In this document: piece by piece, positions 36,093-45,392 of the stretch
How positions within the stretch are numbered: position 1 is the stretch's first letter
Layout of the letters: each line of letters opens with the position of its first letter
NCBI RefSeq assembly: GCF_003719195.1
Contig: NZ_CP024996.1
Coordinates: 3,100,001 to 3,164,000 of the forward strand
DNA from: Herbaspirillum rubrisubalbicans
GTDB lineage: Bacteria; Pseudomonadota; Gammaproteobacteria; Burkholderiales; Burkholderiaceae_D
Direction: 5' to 3'
DNA: 64,000 nt
Translations under genes and position numbers: made by a program
The notes under the pieces: model-generated
What the model was told of the DNA's origin: nothing
Databases searched by the model: none
Seen by the model: the letters and a program-made list of their open reading frames with translations, nothing else

Positions 36093-36860
36093 ATGTCCAG
36101 TCTACCCGCCCACAGCCCCGTCCATGCCCCACCTCCGCTCACCTTGCACGCGCTGCGTGCCAGTTGTTCGGCCTGCAGTATGCACCAGCTCTGCCTGCCG
36201 ATGGGACTGGACCAGGGTGACATGCAGCGGCTGGAACAGGTCATCAACCGCCGCCGCAAGGTCAAGCGCGATGAAAGCCTGTACCGGCTCAATGACAAGT
36301 TCGACATGCTCTACGCGATCCGCCTGGGGCATTTCAAGACCTTCCAGGGCAACCCCAACGGCGGCCAGCAGATTACCGGCTTCCAGATGGCCGGCGAACT
36401 GCTGGGCATGGATGCCATCGGCGCCGGTCACCACCTGTGCGAGGCGGTAGCGCTGGAAGACAGTGAAGTCTGTGAAATCCCCTTCGCCCGCCTGGAAGAC
36501 CTGTTCCGCGACATGCCCACCCTGCTGCGCCAGTTCCATCGCATGATGAGCCTGGAAATCTCGCGCGAACAGCGCGTCATGCTGACCCTGGGCAGCATGA
36601 CGGTCCAGCAGAAGATGGCCGCCTTCCTGCTCAACCTGTCCTCGCGCTACGCCAGCCGGGGCTATTCGAGCACCCGCTTCCAGTTGCGCATGACGCGCGA
36701 AGAAATCGGCAACTATCTGGGCCTGGCGGTGGAAAGCGTGAGCCGCCTGCTGACCAACTTCAAGAAGACCGGCGTGATCGAAGTCAGCCACCGCGACGTC
36801 GAACTGTGCGACCTGGTAGCCTTGCGCGCCATTGCGCTGGGCAACGATCCCTGCGCCTGA
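36093..36860 (+). CDS. fnr: FNR-type oxygen-responsive regulator
   Basis: 255 aa CRP/FNR-family protein. Four Cys suited to bind an oxygen-labile [4Fe-4S] cluster: Cys25, Cys28, Cys34 and Cys116 (HHLCEAVAL). cAMP-binding-like beta roll in the middle; helix-turn-helix MTREEIGNYLGLAVESVSRLL with the E-x-x-S-R recognition residues of FNR, specific for TTGAT-N4-ATCAA. Starts MSSLPAHSPVHAPPP. Likely master switch for low-oxygen genes; may be one of several FNR paralogues in this genus. Confidence 0.92.
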   Translation: MSSLPAHSPVHAPPPLTLHALRASCSACSMHQLCLPMGLDQGDMQRLEQVINRRRKVKRDESLYRLNDKFDMLYAIRLGHFKTFQGNPNGGQQITGFQMAGELLGMDAIGAGHHLCEAVALEDSEVCEIPFARLEDLFRDMPTLLRQFHRMMSLEISREQRVMLTLGSMTVQQKMAAFLLNLSSRYASRGYSSTRFQLRMTREEIGNYLGLAVESVSRLLTNFKKTGVIEVSHRDVELCDLVALRAIALGNDPCA

Positions 36861-36939
36861 GGCGGCCCGTACAGTTGACCCCTGCTGCCCCCTTAGCGCG
36901 CCTTGCCGGCGCCGGGGTAGCTGAGGGTAGAATGCCCGG

Positions 36940-37737
36940 ATGACAGACCGACCCCACCCAACTGATCGTCCAGATCGCACGCTTGCCCCCTCTGCCACGC
37001 TCACTCGCTTCCTGCGCGCTCGCCTGGCACGCGACCATCATCTTGGCCTGCCGCTAACCACGGGCCTGATGGCGGTCGTCTCCACCGTCCTGCTGTTCGC
37101 CCTGATTGCCTACGAAGTCAGCACCCACGGCGCTCTCACGCGCCTGGACCAGCAACTGGCCGACTGGTTCAACCAGCACGCCTTCTCGCCGCTGACCGAA
37201 CTGGTGCTGGGCTATACCCATCTGCATGGCACCATCGGGGTGCTGGTGATGGGCCTGGCGCTGCTCTGGCATATGCTGCAACAGCGGCGCTGGGCCTGGG
37301 TGATCGACCTGTTGCTGGTGCTGCCGGGCGGCATGTTGTGCAATTTCATCCTCAAGCATCTGTTTGCGCGCCTGCGTCCCAGCTTCGACGATCCCATCCT
37401 GGTGCTGCACAGCTACAGCTTCCCCAGCGGCCACACCATCGGCGCCACCCTGCTCTATGCCATGCTGGCGGCCTATCTGCTCAATCAGCCGAGCATCTTG
37501 GCAGCCATCGGTGCGCGCCTCAAGACCGGTGAGTCCGGTGTGCGCCTGAGCGTGATCGGCGTGGCCCTGCTGCTGGTGGTGCTGACCGGGTTCAGCCGGG
37601 TCTATCTGGGCGCGCATTTCCTGAGCGACGTGCTGGGCGCCATGCTGCTGGGCACGGCCTGGTTTGCGCTGTGGAGCACGCTGGTTTTCACGTGGCAGCG
37701 GCACTATTACGGCCTGCCGCGCTCCAACAGGCTTTGA
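36940..37737 (+). CDS. PAP2-family membrane phosphatase
   Basis: 265 aa with about six membrane helices. All three phosphatase motifs are present: KHLFARLRP, SFPSGH and SRVYLGAHFLSD. Acts on lipid phosphates such as phosphatidic acid or undecaprenyl diphosphate at the periplasmic face. Followed after 18 bp by a lipid-kinase-like gene and then a phosphoesterase, suggesting a joint phospholipid or isoprenoid-phosphate function. Confidence 0.9.
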   Translation: MTDRPHPTDRPDRTLAPSATLTRFLRARLARDHHLGLPLTTGLMAVVSTVLLFALIAYEVSTHGALTRLDQQLADWFNQHAFSPLTELVLGYTHLHGTIGVLVMGLALLWHMLQQRRWAWVIDLLLVLPGGMLCNFILKHLFARLRPSFDDPILVLHSYSFPSGHTIGATLLYAMLAAYLLNQPSILAAIGARLKTGESGVRLSVIGVALLLVVLTGFSRVYLGAHFLSDVLGAMLLGTAWFALWSTLVFTWQRHYYGLPRSNRL

Positions 37738-37755
37738 ATCCACCCTCGCCTGCGG

Positions 37756-38760
37756 ATGCCAGACCAACACCCGACCACGGACTTTCCCGCCAACAATGGC
37801 CGCCCGGACGTAGTTGCCGTCATCAATGCCAAGGCCGGTGGCGGACACGCCGAGAAACTGGCCAACCACATCACCGACCAATTCGCCAGCCATGGCCTGC
37901 GCGCCCGCGTACACCTGGCACACAGCGGCCAGGACATGCTGCAAGTGGCACGCCAGGCGGTGCGCGAGAAGGTGCCGGTGGTGGCCGCTGGCGGCGGCGA
38001 TGGCAGTATCAATGCCGTGGCTTCGATCCTGCTGGCCGAACCGCAGTGCCAAAGCGCGCTGGGCGTGTTGCCGCTGGGCACGCTGAACCACTTCGCCAAG
38101 GATCTGAATATCCCTTTGGCACTGGAAGAAGCGATTGCCAACATCGCCAGCGGACGGCGTATCAAGGTCGATAGTGGTGAAGTCAATGGCGCAGCCTTCA
38201 TCAACAATTCCAGCCTGGGCCTGTATCCAGACATCGTGCGCGAGCGCGAAAAACAGCAGGCGCGCCTGGGCCGCGGCAAATGGCTGGCCTTTACCTGGGC
38301 TGCGATGGGGGCCTTGCGGCGCTATCCCTTCCTGCGCGTGCGGTTGTCCATCGATGGCCAGGAGCACTGGCGGCGCACACCCTTCGTGTTCATCGGCAAT
38401 AACGCGTATCTGATGCGCGGGCTGGACATCGGCAAGCGTTCCACCCTGACCGAGGGCCGCCTGAGCCTCTATGCCTGCCACCACACAGGGCGCTGGGGCT
38501 TGCTGCGCCTGGCCTTGCACGCGCTGTTCGGACGCCTGCACGAGGCGCACGACTTCGATGTGCTGACCGCCACCGAGATCCTCATCGAAACCCACAGGAA
38601 ACGGATGCGCGTAGCCACCGATGGCGAAGTCAACCTGATGGCCACGCCGCTGCACTATCGCATCCGCCCGGCCTCGCTGGAAGTGATCGTGCCGCAGGTG
38701 GCCGCGCAACCGCGCAATGGCCAGGCCGGCCTGTTGGACAAGTTGCTGGGAGAACCGTGA
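37756..38760 (+). CDS. Diacylglycerol/sphingosine-kinase-family lipid kinase
   Basis: 334 aa. DAGK catalytic domain with VINAKAGGG, nucleotide-binding VVAAGGGDGSINAVAS and PLGTLNHFAKDL; C-terminal domain with TDGE-like VATDGEVN. YegS/DgkB-like soluble enzyme that phosphorylates diacylglycerol or related lipids with ATP. Start ATG 37756 lacks a strong Shine-Dalgarno, fitting coupling to the PAP2 gene. The stop overlaps the next start (TGATG). Confidence 0.9.
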   Translation: MPDQHPTTDFPANNGRPDVVAVINAKAGGGHAEKLANHITDQFASHGLRARVHLAHSGQDMLQVARQAVREKVPVVAAGGGDGSINAVASILLAEPQCQSALGVLPLGTLNHFAKDLNIPLALEEAIANIASGRRIKVDSGEVNGAAFINNSSLGLYPDIVREREKQQARLGRGKWLAFTWAAMGALRRYPFLRVRLSIDGQEHWRRTPFVFIGNNAYLMRGLDIGKRSTLTEGRLSLYACHHTGRWGLLRLALHALFGRLHEAHDFDVLTATEILIETHRKRMRVATDGEVNLMATPLHYRIRPASLEVIVPQVAAQPRNGQAGLLDKLLGEP

Positions 38761-39593
38761 TGCGCAAGCTCATCCACCTGTCGGACCTGCATTTCGGCCG
38801 TATCGATGCGCATATCATCGAGCCCCTGATCGCCCAGATCCACGAATTGCGCCCGGATCTCATCGTGGTTTCCGGCGACCTCACCCAGCGTGCGCGCAGC
38901 AAGCAGTTCAAGCAGGCACGCCAGTTCCTCGATGCCCTGCCCCAGCCGCAACTGGTGGTGCCGGGCAATCATGACGTGCCGCTGTTCAATGTCGCCGCCC
39001 GGCTGCTGCAACCGCTACGCCAGTACAAGCGCCATATCACCCCGGACCTGCAACCGAAGTACGTGGATGAAGAGATCGCAGTGGTCGGCATCAATACCGC
39101 CCGTTCACTGACCATCAAGGATGGCCGCGTCAATGATCGCCAGATCGAGCTGGCGCGGCGCGAGCTGGCCGCCGTGGGCGAGCATCTGGTCAAGATCATC
39201 GTCACCCATCACCCCTTCGACCTGCCAGCGGGACCGCAGCATCACGGCCTGGTCGGTCAGGCGGTGCCGGCCATGCGCGCCTTTGCGCTGTGCGGCGCCG
39301 ACCTGCTGCTGGCCGGGCACGTGCATACCAGCTCGGCCGCCAGCAGTGCCGGGCGTTATCACATCCCCGGCTATTCGGCCCTGGTGGTGCAGGCCGGCAC
39401 GGCCACCTCCACCCGTGGCCGGGGAGAAAATAATTCCTTCAATGTGCTGCAGGTGGAAGCGCACCAGATCGTGGTGCATAGACTGGGTTGGGAATCGGAG
39501 CAGAACAGCTTTGCACTGGCCGCGTCGCAGACCTTCGTGCAACGCGGCAGTGAATGGTTCGAGCAAAAACCGGATGGCCAGCTCGCCGAATAA
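38760..39593 (+). CDS. Calcineurin-like metallophosphoesterase
   Basis: 277 aa from ATG 38760, which overlaps the preceding stop by 1 nt; a GTG one codon earlier is also possible. Metal ligands: DLHFGRID, GDLTQRA, GNHD, VTHHPFD and GHVHTS. Binuclear metallophosphoesterase of the Icc/cAMP-phosphodiesterase-like group. Position after a lipid kinase suggests a role in phospholipid or phosphodiester turnover. Cytoplasmic. Confidence 0.9.
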   Translation: MRKLIHLSDLHFGRIDAHIIEPLIAQIHELRPDLIVVSGDLTQRARSKQFKQARQFLDALPQPQLVVPGNHDVPLFNVAARLLQPLRQYKRHITPDLQPKYVDEEIAVVGINTARSLTIKDGRVNDRQIELARRELAAVGEHLVKIIVTHHPFDLPAGPQHHGLVGQAVPAMRAFALCGADLLLAGHVHTSSAASSAGRYHIPGYSALVVQAGTATSTRGRGENNSFNVLQVEAHQIVVHRLGWESEQNSFALAASQTFVQRGSEWFEQKPDGQLAE

Positions 39594-39614
39594 GCCACCG
39601 TCAATGGCGGCACG

Positions 39615-41018
39615 TCAACGCAGGCTGCGCCGATAGCGGATCACATCGACCAGCAGGAACACCAGCAGGCTCACGCCCATCAGCGGCAGATTCCAGCCCA
39701 GCAGCAAGGCCAGCACGGCCAATGTGATGCGCTGCAGGGGTGGCAAGCGCATGACCGCTTCCATCAACGGCGCCAGGCTGGCACCGGCAGCCGGACGGCG
39801 GCGCCACCACATCAGGTAACCCAGCACGATCAAGCCGCTCAGGGCGAACCCAAAAAGCGCCATCAGGATCTGGTTGGCCACCCCGAACAGCACGCCCATA
39901 TGCGCATCCACGCCCCAGCGCACCAGCTTGGCGACCAGCGGGAAGTTGGCGAAATCGGCGCGGCTGGTGATGACCATGCGATCGGCATCGATCGCCACCG
40001 TATCGACCTGGGTCGGCCAAGAACGGTCCACCTCGCGCACCACCCAGGCCTGATCGGCCGCGCGCGGTGGACGGATCTCGATGTCGGCGGCATCGATGCC
40101 ACCGGCGCGGGCGATGTGCTGCACCATGTCGAAGCGCGCCGGGTCACCCACCTGTGGCATGGACATGCTCATGCCATGCGCGGCCATGTGGTCGGCGTGC
40201 TCGCCCATGTTCATGGCCGGTGCGCCCGGCTGCAACTGGGTCGAGACCGACGGCGTGATCCAGCCCAATTGCGCGCGCATCTGGCTGACCCGCTCGCCGG
40301 CCCAGCGCGACCAAGTCAACCCGGTGGCCGAGAAGAACACCAACCCGATCACGATCCACAATCCCAGCAGCGTATGCAGGCGGCGCACGTTCAGAGGGCG
40401 CGCTACCCGCAGCGCGCGCTGTGGCCGGCGTCCCCGCCACCACAGCCACACACCGCCCAGCGCCCCCAGCCACAACCAGGAGGCGGCCAGTTCGCTGTAG
40501 TTGCGGCCCAGTGAGCCCAGCATCAGATTGCGGTGCAGGTAGTCCAGGGTGGTGCGCAGCGGTAGCACGCCGCTGGTGCCATAGACGATCAGGTCGCCCC
40601 TGACCTGCAGGCTCACAGGATCGACGAAGATGGCGCGGCTTTCCGAGTCACCCAGTCCGCTCTGGCTGAACATGACCCGCGTATTCCAGCCGGCTGCTCT
40701 GGCCGGACGCACCGCGAACAGGCGCGCATCCGGCCCCAGAAAGGCTTGGGCTGCTGCCACCTGGTCGGCCAGCGGTCGGACCACGCCGGAGGTGCGATTG
40801 TAGAGCTGCTGCGCATACAGGTGCGACTCGATCTGCGGCGTAAGGACATACAGCGTGCCGGTGAGCGCGGCCACCAGGATGAAGGGGCCGACGAACAGGC
40901 CGATGTAGAAATGCAGGCGCAGCAGCACCGCCTGCACGGCAGAGACCGCTGGACGGGCGCGGCTGGCAGCGGTGACGGCAGCGCCATCAGCGGCGGGCTG
41001 GAGGGAGTGGGTAGTCAT
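39615..41018 (-). CDS. PepSY-type membrane protein with Met/His-rich loop
   Basis: 467 aa from ATG 41018 (MTTHSLQPAADG); a TTG 7 codons earlier is the alternative. Four to five membrane helices in PepSY_TM arrangement: LHFYIGLFVGPFILVAALTG at the N-terminus, then LHTLLGLWIVIGLVFFSATG and two near the C-terminus. PepSY_TM proteins are often iron- or siderophore-linked inner-membrane reductases. A periplasmic loop around residues 270-300 is rich in Met and His (MGEHADHMAAHGMSMSM), suggesting copper or other soft-metal binding. No metal genes flank it. Confidence 0.85.
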   Translation of the reverse strand: MTTHSLQPAADGAAVTAASRARPAVSAVQAVLLRLHFYIGLFVGPFILVAALTGTLYVLTPQIESHLYAQQLYNRTSGVVRPLADQVAAAQAFLGPDARLFAVRPARAAGWNTRVMFSQSGLGDSESRAIFVDPVSLQVRGDLIVYGTSGVLPLRTTLDYLHRNLMLGSLGRNYSELAASWLWLGALGGVWLWWRGRRPQRALRVARPLNVRRLHTLLGLWIVIGLVFFSATGLTWSRWAGERVSQMRAQLGWITPSVSTQLQPGAPAMNMGEHADHMAAHGMSMSMPQVGDPARFDMVQHIARAGGIDAADIEIRPPRAADQAWVVREVDRSWPTQVDTVAIDADRMVITSRADFANFPLVAKLVRWGVDAHMGVLFGVANQILMALFGFALSGLIVLGYLMWWRRRPAAGASLAPLMEAVMRLPPLQRITLAVLALLLGWNLPLMGVSLLVFLLVDVIRYRRSLR

Positions 41019-41128
41019 GCAGGCAAGGTCGACGCGCAAGGCGGACGCAAAGGATCATCAGGTGCGCGATTGTAGGCTGCGCAGCCGCGGCTGCGAATGT
41101 GGCAATTTGTCGCAGCCAGGCGCCCATG

Positions 41129-41163
41129 AAAAAAGAGCCGACGGTAGTGACCGTGCGGCTCTT
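41129..41163 (-). terminator. Intrinsic terminator of the 74-aa gene
   Basis: Minus-strand stem AAGAGCCG (complement 41156-41163) with CGGCTCTT (41133-41140), inner ACGGT/ACCGT pairing, then TTTTTT. Confidence 0.8.
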
Positions 41164-41218
41164 CTATACCAGGTGCTTGGCAGCGCAGCCCGACTGCCGG
41201 TAGGCTGCATCCAGCGGA

Positions 41219-41443
41219 TCACATGGGGTTTTCGTCGATCCAGTCGCCCGAAAAATCGAGGATGTAGGCAATGGCCTCGTCTTCGGTATCGAATTCATTG
41301 GTAGGCGCCTTGCGCTGGTAGCGCAGCTTGCCGCTGCCATCCTTGCCCTCGTGGATCACGAAGCAAGCCATGAATTTACCGTTATCGAGCGTCTTGATCT
41401 CTGGAATGACGGCATTTCCCTTGTACGGGAAGATCTGGGACAT
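41219..41443 (-). CDS. Small hypothetical protein, 74 aa
   Basis: MSQIFPYKGNAVIPEIKTLD... ending FSGDWIDENPM. Predicted mixed alpha/beta, acidic C-terminus. The ATG 41443 carries an excellent AAGGAGG at 9-nt spacing, and an intrinsic terminator lies downstream, so it is well supported as a real gene; the longer frame upstream is not. Not recognised. Divergent from the COG0523-folE2 operon, with 216 bp between starts containing the twin palindromes, so it might share that control. Confidence 0.8.
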   Translation of the reverse strand: MSQIFPYKGNAVIPEIKTLDNGKFMACFVIHEGKDGSGKLRYQRKAPTNEFDTEDEAIAYILDFSGDWIDENPM

Positions 41444-41553
41444 GTGATGAAACCTCCTTGTTGCGAGGCGCAATGCTAGCACAAGCCGGGCTTTCGCACC
41501 GGAGCGCCCCCCTGCAGCGAGGCCCATCAATGAGCACCTGGTCCGCACAAATT

Positions 41554-41596
41554 TGCAACATTGTTGCATTTGTGCGATATTTGCAACCAAGTTGCA
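41554..41596. promoter_or_regulatory. Twin palindromes, candidate Zur operators
   Basis: TGCAAC-ATT-GTTGCA (41554-41568) and TGCAAC-CAA-GTTGCA (41582-41596), centres 28 bp apart. The first is extended by outer arms GCACAAA and TTTGTGC. Position before a COG0523 GTPase and folE2 points to the zinc uptake regulator Zur; assignment by context, not by a checked motif. Confidence 0.6.
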
Positions 41597-41659
41597 TTTT
41601 TTGCGACCGCATGTACATATTGCCCGGACTTCCCCCAGCCCACCATTTCCACTCTTTTC

Positions 41660-42874
41660 ATGACCACCACCCAACGCCAGCCCGGCGATCGCCGGCTTCC
41701 CGTGACGGTGCTTTCCGGCTTCCTCGGTGCCGGCAAGACCACCTTGCTCAACCACATCCTGAACAACCGCGAAGGCCGCCGCGTGGCGGTGATCGTCAAT
41801 GACATGTCAGAGGTCAACATCGATGCCGCGCTGGTACGCGACGGTGGCGCCGACCTCTCGCGCACCGAGGAAAAACTGGTGGAGATGAGCAATGGCTGCA
41901 TCTGTTGCACCCTGCGCGAAGACTTGCTCATGGAAGTGCGCAAGCTGGCCCGCGAGCGCCGCTTCGACCAGTTGGTGATCGAATCGACCGGCATCTCGGA
42001 GCCGCTGCCGGTGGCCGAAACGTTCACGTTCACCGATGAAGAGGGCGCCAGCCTGTCGGATGTGGCACGCCTGGACACCATGGTGACGGTGGTCGATGCC
42101 TTCAACTTCCTCAAGGACTACAGCTCCCAGGACAGCCTGCAGGAGCGTGGCGAATCGATGGGCGAGGAAGATGGCCGCACGGTGGTCGATCTGCTCATCG
42201 AGCAGATCGAATTCTGCGACGTGATCGTCCTCAACAAGCTTGACCTGGTCGCGCCGGCCGACCTGGAACGCCTGCACGCCATCCTGCACAAGCTCAACCC
42301 GCGCGCGCGCATGGTCACGGCGCAATTCGGCAAGGTTGCGCTGGACCAGGTGTTGAACACCGGTCTGTTCGACTTCGAGCAAGCCAGCCAGGCCCCCGGC
42401 TGGCTGCAGGAATTGCGCGGCGAGCACGTGCCGGAGACCGAACAGTACGGTATTACCAGCTTCGCCTGGCGTGCGCGTCGACCCATGCATCCACAGCGTT
42501 TCTTTGACCTGGTCAACCGTGAATGGCCGGGGGTGGTGCGCTCCAAGGGCTTTTTCTGGCTGGCGACGCGACCAGCCCATGCCGGCTCCTGGTCGCAGGC
42601 CGGGGCCGTGTGCCGCCATGGACTGGCCGGCAAGTGGTGGGCCGCAGTGCCACGTGAGCAATGGCCGCAGGAACAGGAATCCATCGATTTCATCCTGCAG
42701 CAATGGGATGAGAACGTGGGCGATGCCCGCCAGGAGCTGGTCTTGATCGGCATCGAGATGGACCAGCAAGCCCTGCGCGCCCGTCTCGACGCCTGCCTGC
42801 TGTCGGATGCCGAGATGGCGCAAGGCCCGCTGGGCTGGTCGCGCATGGCCGACCCCTTCCCCGCCTGGGAGTGA
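41660..42874 (+). CDS. COG0523-family zinc-handling GTPase
   Basis: 404 aa from ATG 41660 ([20 protein letters not shown]). G3E-family metal chaperone: Walker [10 protein letters not shown], metal-binding [10 protein letters not shown] (CxCC), Walker B IEST, base-recognition NKLD; C-terminal CobW_C domain. Zinc-responsive members (ZigA, YeiR, ZNG1) deliver Zn to client enzymes in starvation. Paired with folE2, the classic backup enzyme, and preceded by twin palindromes; so it is likely Zur-regulated. Confidence 0.9.
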   Translation: MTTTQRQPGDRRLPVTVLSGFLGAGKTTLLNHILNNREGRRVAVIVNDMSEVNIDAALVRDGGADLSRTEEKLVEMSNGCICCTLREDLLMEVRKLARERRFDQLVIESTGISEPLPVAETFTFTDEEGASLSDVARLDTMVTVVDAFNFLKDYSSQDSLQERGESMGEEDGRTVVDLLIEQIEFCDVIVLNKLDLVAPADLERLHAILHKLNPRARMVTAQFGKVALDQVLNTGLFDFEQASQAPGWLQELRGEHVPETEQYGITSFAWRARRPMHPQRFFDLVNREWPGVVRSKGFFWLATRPAHAGSWSQAGAVCRHGLAGKWWAAVPREQWPQEQESIDFILQQWDENVGDARQELVLIGIEMDQQALRARLDACLLSDAEMAQGPLGWSRMADPFPAWE

Positions 42875-42879
42875 TGCGC

Positions 42880-43803
42880 ATGGCCGAGTTCAACAAGCGC
42901 CCGCTGCCTGACGTGGCCCGCGAGGAGCGCCCGGCCATCGCGCTGCCGCTGGAATGGGTCGGAATGCGCGGCATCGCCCTGCCGCTGCAACTGGACAGCG
43001 GCAAGACGGTAGCGGCCAGCGCCGAGGTAGCGGTGGATCTGCCTGATCCGCACGCCAAGGGCATCCACATGTCGCGCCTGTACCTGCTGCTGGACACCTT
43101 CGCCAGCCGCGCGCGACTCACACCCGTCGCCCTGCACGAACTGCTGCGCCAACTGCGCGAAAGCCATGCCGATTGCCATTCCCGCGCCGCCGCGCTACGA
43201 CTGGACTTTGCCTTGCTGCAGCAACGCGCGGCACTGGTCACCCCTGACCTCGACGGCTGGAAGAGCTATCCAGTCACCCTCTCCGCCGAATTGCATGACG
43301 ATGTGCTGGAGATCAGTCTGCGGGTGAGCATCGCCTATTCCTCCACCTGCCCCTGTTCGGCCGCCTTGTCGCGCCAGGCGCTGCAGGATGCCTTCGCCCA
43401 GGCTTTCGCCGGGCAACCGGCCATCGAGCGCGAAGCCGCCCTGGCCTGGCTGCAGCGCAACGCCAGCCTGGCCACGCCGCATAGCCAGCGCAGCCAAGCC
43501 GAACTCAGCATCAATGTGTCGCCCAAGGCCGAGCAGCTACCCATTGCCGCCCTGATCGATACCGCCGAAGCGGCCCTGGGCACGGCAGTGCAGACGGCGG
43601 TGCGGCGTGCCGATGAACAAGCCTTCGCGCTGGCCAATGGCGCCAACCTGATGTACGTGGAAGATGCCGCGCGGCGCCTGCGGCAGGCGCTGGAAACCCG
43701 CTTTGGCGCTTGCGCGGTACGGGTGGCACACTTGGAAAGCCTTCATGCCCATGACGCCGTGGCAGCCACTGCCACGCCAGGCTGGCAAGACCGCGTGCGT
43801 TAA
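42880..43803 (+). CDS. folE2: GTP cyclohydrolase IB
   Basis: 307 aa. Makes dihydroneopterin triphosphate from GTP for folate. FolE2 is the metal-flexible isozyme used when zinc-dependent FolE fails. Begins MAEFNKRPLPDVAREERPAI, with LPLEWVGMRGIALPL, metal-ligand Cys region STCPCSAALSRQAL, and SQRSQAELSINV. GGGAG 8 nt before the ATG 42880 favours this start; an in-frame ATG at 42874 overlaps the upstream stop. Co-transcribed with the COG0523 GTPase. Confidence 0.93.
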   Translation: MAEFNKRPLPDVAREERPAIALPLEWVGMRGIALPLQLDSGKTVAASAEVAVDLPDPHAKGIHMSRLYLLLDTFASRARLTPVALHELLRQLRESHADCHSRAAALRLDFALLQQRAALVTPDLDGWKSYPVTLSAELHDDVLEISLRVSIAYSSTCPCSAALSRQALQDAFAQAFAGQPAIEREAALAWLQRNASLATPHSQRSQAELSINVSPKAEQLPIAALIDTAEAALGTAVQTAVRRADEQAFALANGANLMYVEDAARRLRQALETRFGACAVRVAHLESLHAHDAVAATATPGWQDRVR

Positions 43804-43908
43804 TGCGGCAGACGAAACTTGTCCATGGTGCGGGAGGGCAGTGGCAGGCTACCCCGAACCGGGGTATCGTTGCCGCTTTCGTGTTCTTGTGTATCCAAGC
43901 TGCCCATC

Positions 43909-44874
43909 ATGTCCGCTCCCTTTCCTTCTTCCCTGCAACGCCTGCAATATGCCGCCTTCGCCCCCGGTCCGCGCCTGCTGATCCTGGGGGCGGTGCATGG
44001 CAATGAAACCTGCGGCACCCAGGCCATCGGCCGCCTGCAACGCGAACTCGACAGCGGCCGGCTGCGCATCCAGCGCGGCTTGCTCACGCTGGTGCCGGTC
44101 ACCAATCCGCTGGCCTACCAATTGCAGCAGCGCCAAGGGGAACGCAATCTGAATCGCAATCTGCGTGCGCATCCGGCCCCCGCCAATTTCGAAGACCAGC
44201 TCTGCAACCTGCTCTGTCCCTGGATCGATGAGCATGACGTCCTGCTGGACCTGCACTCCTTCCACACCGGCGGCCAGCCCTTCGCCATGCTGGGACCGGA
44301 AGACAACCACGATGACATCGAACCCTTCGCCCATGCCGCAGCCGAACAGCGCATGGTGGCCCACCTGGGTTGCCAGCGCGTGGTGGAAGGATGGATGGGC
44401 GCCTATGTGCGCGGCGTGGAACGGCGCCGCCAGCAGGGTCGCGCCATGTCCCCCGACCTGCTGGACCGCCAGTATGGCGTGGGCACCACCGAATATGCGC
44501 GCAGCAAGGGCTTGTATGGTGTAACACTGGAATGCGGCCAGCACGATGACCCGCAAGCCCCCGAGGTGGCCTACCGGGCCATCCTGCAGACGCTGGCCCT
44601 GCATGACATGATCGACCTGCCGCTGCAGCCCCCGGTGGCCGATATCCAGCTTATCCGGCTGGTCGACGTGATCGACATGGAGCACCCGCAAGACCGCTTC
44701 AGCCGCGACTGGTCCAGCTTCGACCGCGTGCAGCAGGGTGAAGTGATCGGCCATCGGCATGACGGCCAGGCTGTCATCGCGCCTGCTGCCGGCTATATTG
44801 TCTTCCCCAACCCGCGCGCCCTGCCGGGAAATGAATGGTTCTACTTCGGAGAAGACAGTCAGCGCAAGCTTTGA
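43909..44874 (+). CDS. Succinylglutamate desuccinylase/aspartoacylase-family protein
   Basis: 321 aa from ATG 43909 (MSAPFPSSLQRLQYAAFAP); the open frame continues 30 codons upstream but with unlikely sequence. M14-type zinc hydrolase: HGNE (LGAVHGNETCGT) supplies His and Glu ligands, DLHSFHTG the third His; TLECGQHDDP holds the catalytic Glu. Deacylates an N-acyl amino acid or similar; substrate unknown. The C-terminal beta domain ends PGNEWFYFGED. Confidence 0.85.
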   Translation: MSAPFPSSLQRLQYAAFAPGPRLLILGAVHGNETCGTQAIGRLQRELDSGRLRIQRGLLTLVPVTNPLAYQLQQRQGERNLNRNLRAHPAPANFEDQLCNLLCPWIDEHDVLLDLHSFHTGGQPFAMLGPEDNHDDIEPFAHAAAEQRMVAHLGCQRVVEGWMGAYVRGVERRRQQGRAMSPDLLDRQYGVGTTEYARSKGLYGVTLECGQHDDPQAPEVAYRAILQTLALHDMIDLPLQPPVADIQLIRLVDVIDMEHPQDRFSRDWSSFDRVQQGEVIGHRHDGQAVIAPAAGYIVFPNPRALPGNEWFYFGEDSQRKL

Positions 44875-44881
44875 ACGGGCT

Positions 44882-45364
44882 TCAGCAATCCAACGCGTAG
44901 AAGCGCGTGTCGACCGTCATCACCGGGAAGGCGGCGGGCAGGTCGCTCTTTTCGATCAAGCGGAAGCCATTCTTTTCATAGAAGCGATGTGCCGCCAGGA
45001 ACTTGGCGGTAGTGCCGAGAAAGACCTGGCGCACGCCCTGTTCCCTGGCCCAGGCCAGCGCCCCCTCCAGCAGGCGCACGGCGGTGCCATGCTCCTTGCC
45101 GCGATGGCTGGCGGCCACGAACATCTTGCGCAGCGCCACCTGCTGGTTGCCGATGTCGAGCAGGGAAATGCTTCCCACCACCTTGCCGGCATCGAGCGCC
45201 ACCCAGAAATTGCCCAAGCCCTTCTGGTAGAAGCCGGCGATATCCTTCAGATCCGGCTGGCCCTCCAGCGTGATGGGAATGTCGAACTCCTGTTGCTGGA
45301 TGGGCAGGATGAGGTCGACCACGCCCTGGGCGTGTTGCGGGGCAAAGGCGAGTATTTCGATCAT
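44882..45364 (-). CDS. GNAT-family N-acetyltransferase (1)
   Basis: 160 aa. Acetyl-CoA site motif VAASHRGKEHGTAVRLLE (R/Q-x-x-G-x-G/A relaxed to RGKEHG) and C-terminal AAHRFYEKNGFRLIEKSDLP. Resembles small-molecule or protein N-acetyltransferases of unknown substrate. 28 bp downstream of another GNAT gene on the same strand; convergent with the deacylase, with 7 bp between stops. Confidence 0.85.
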   Translation of the reverse strand: MIEILAFAPQHAQGVVDLILPIQQQEFDIPITLEGQPDLKDIAGFYQKGLGNFWVALDAGKVVGSISLLDIGNQQVALRKMFVAASHRGKEHGTAVRLLEGALAWAREQGVRQVFLGTTAKFLAAHRFYEKNGFRLIEKSDLPAAFPVMTVDTRFYALDC

Positions 45365-45392
45365 GGCGTATCTTGATAAATGATTTATAGCA

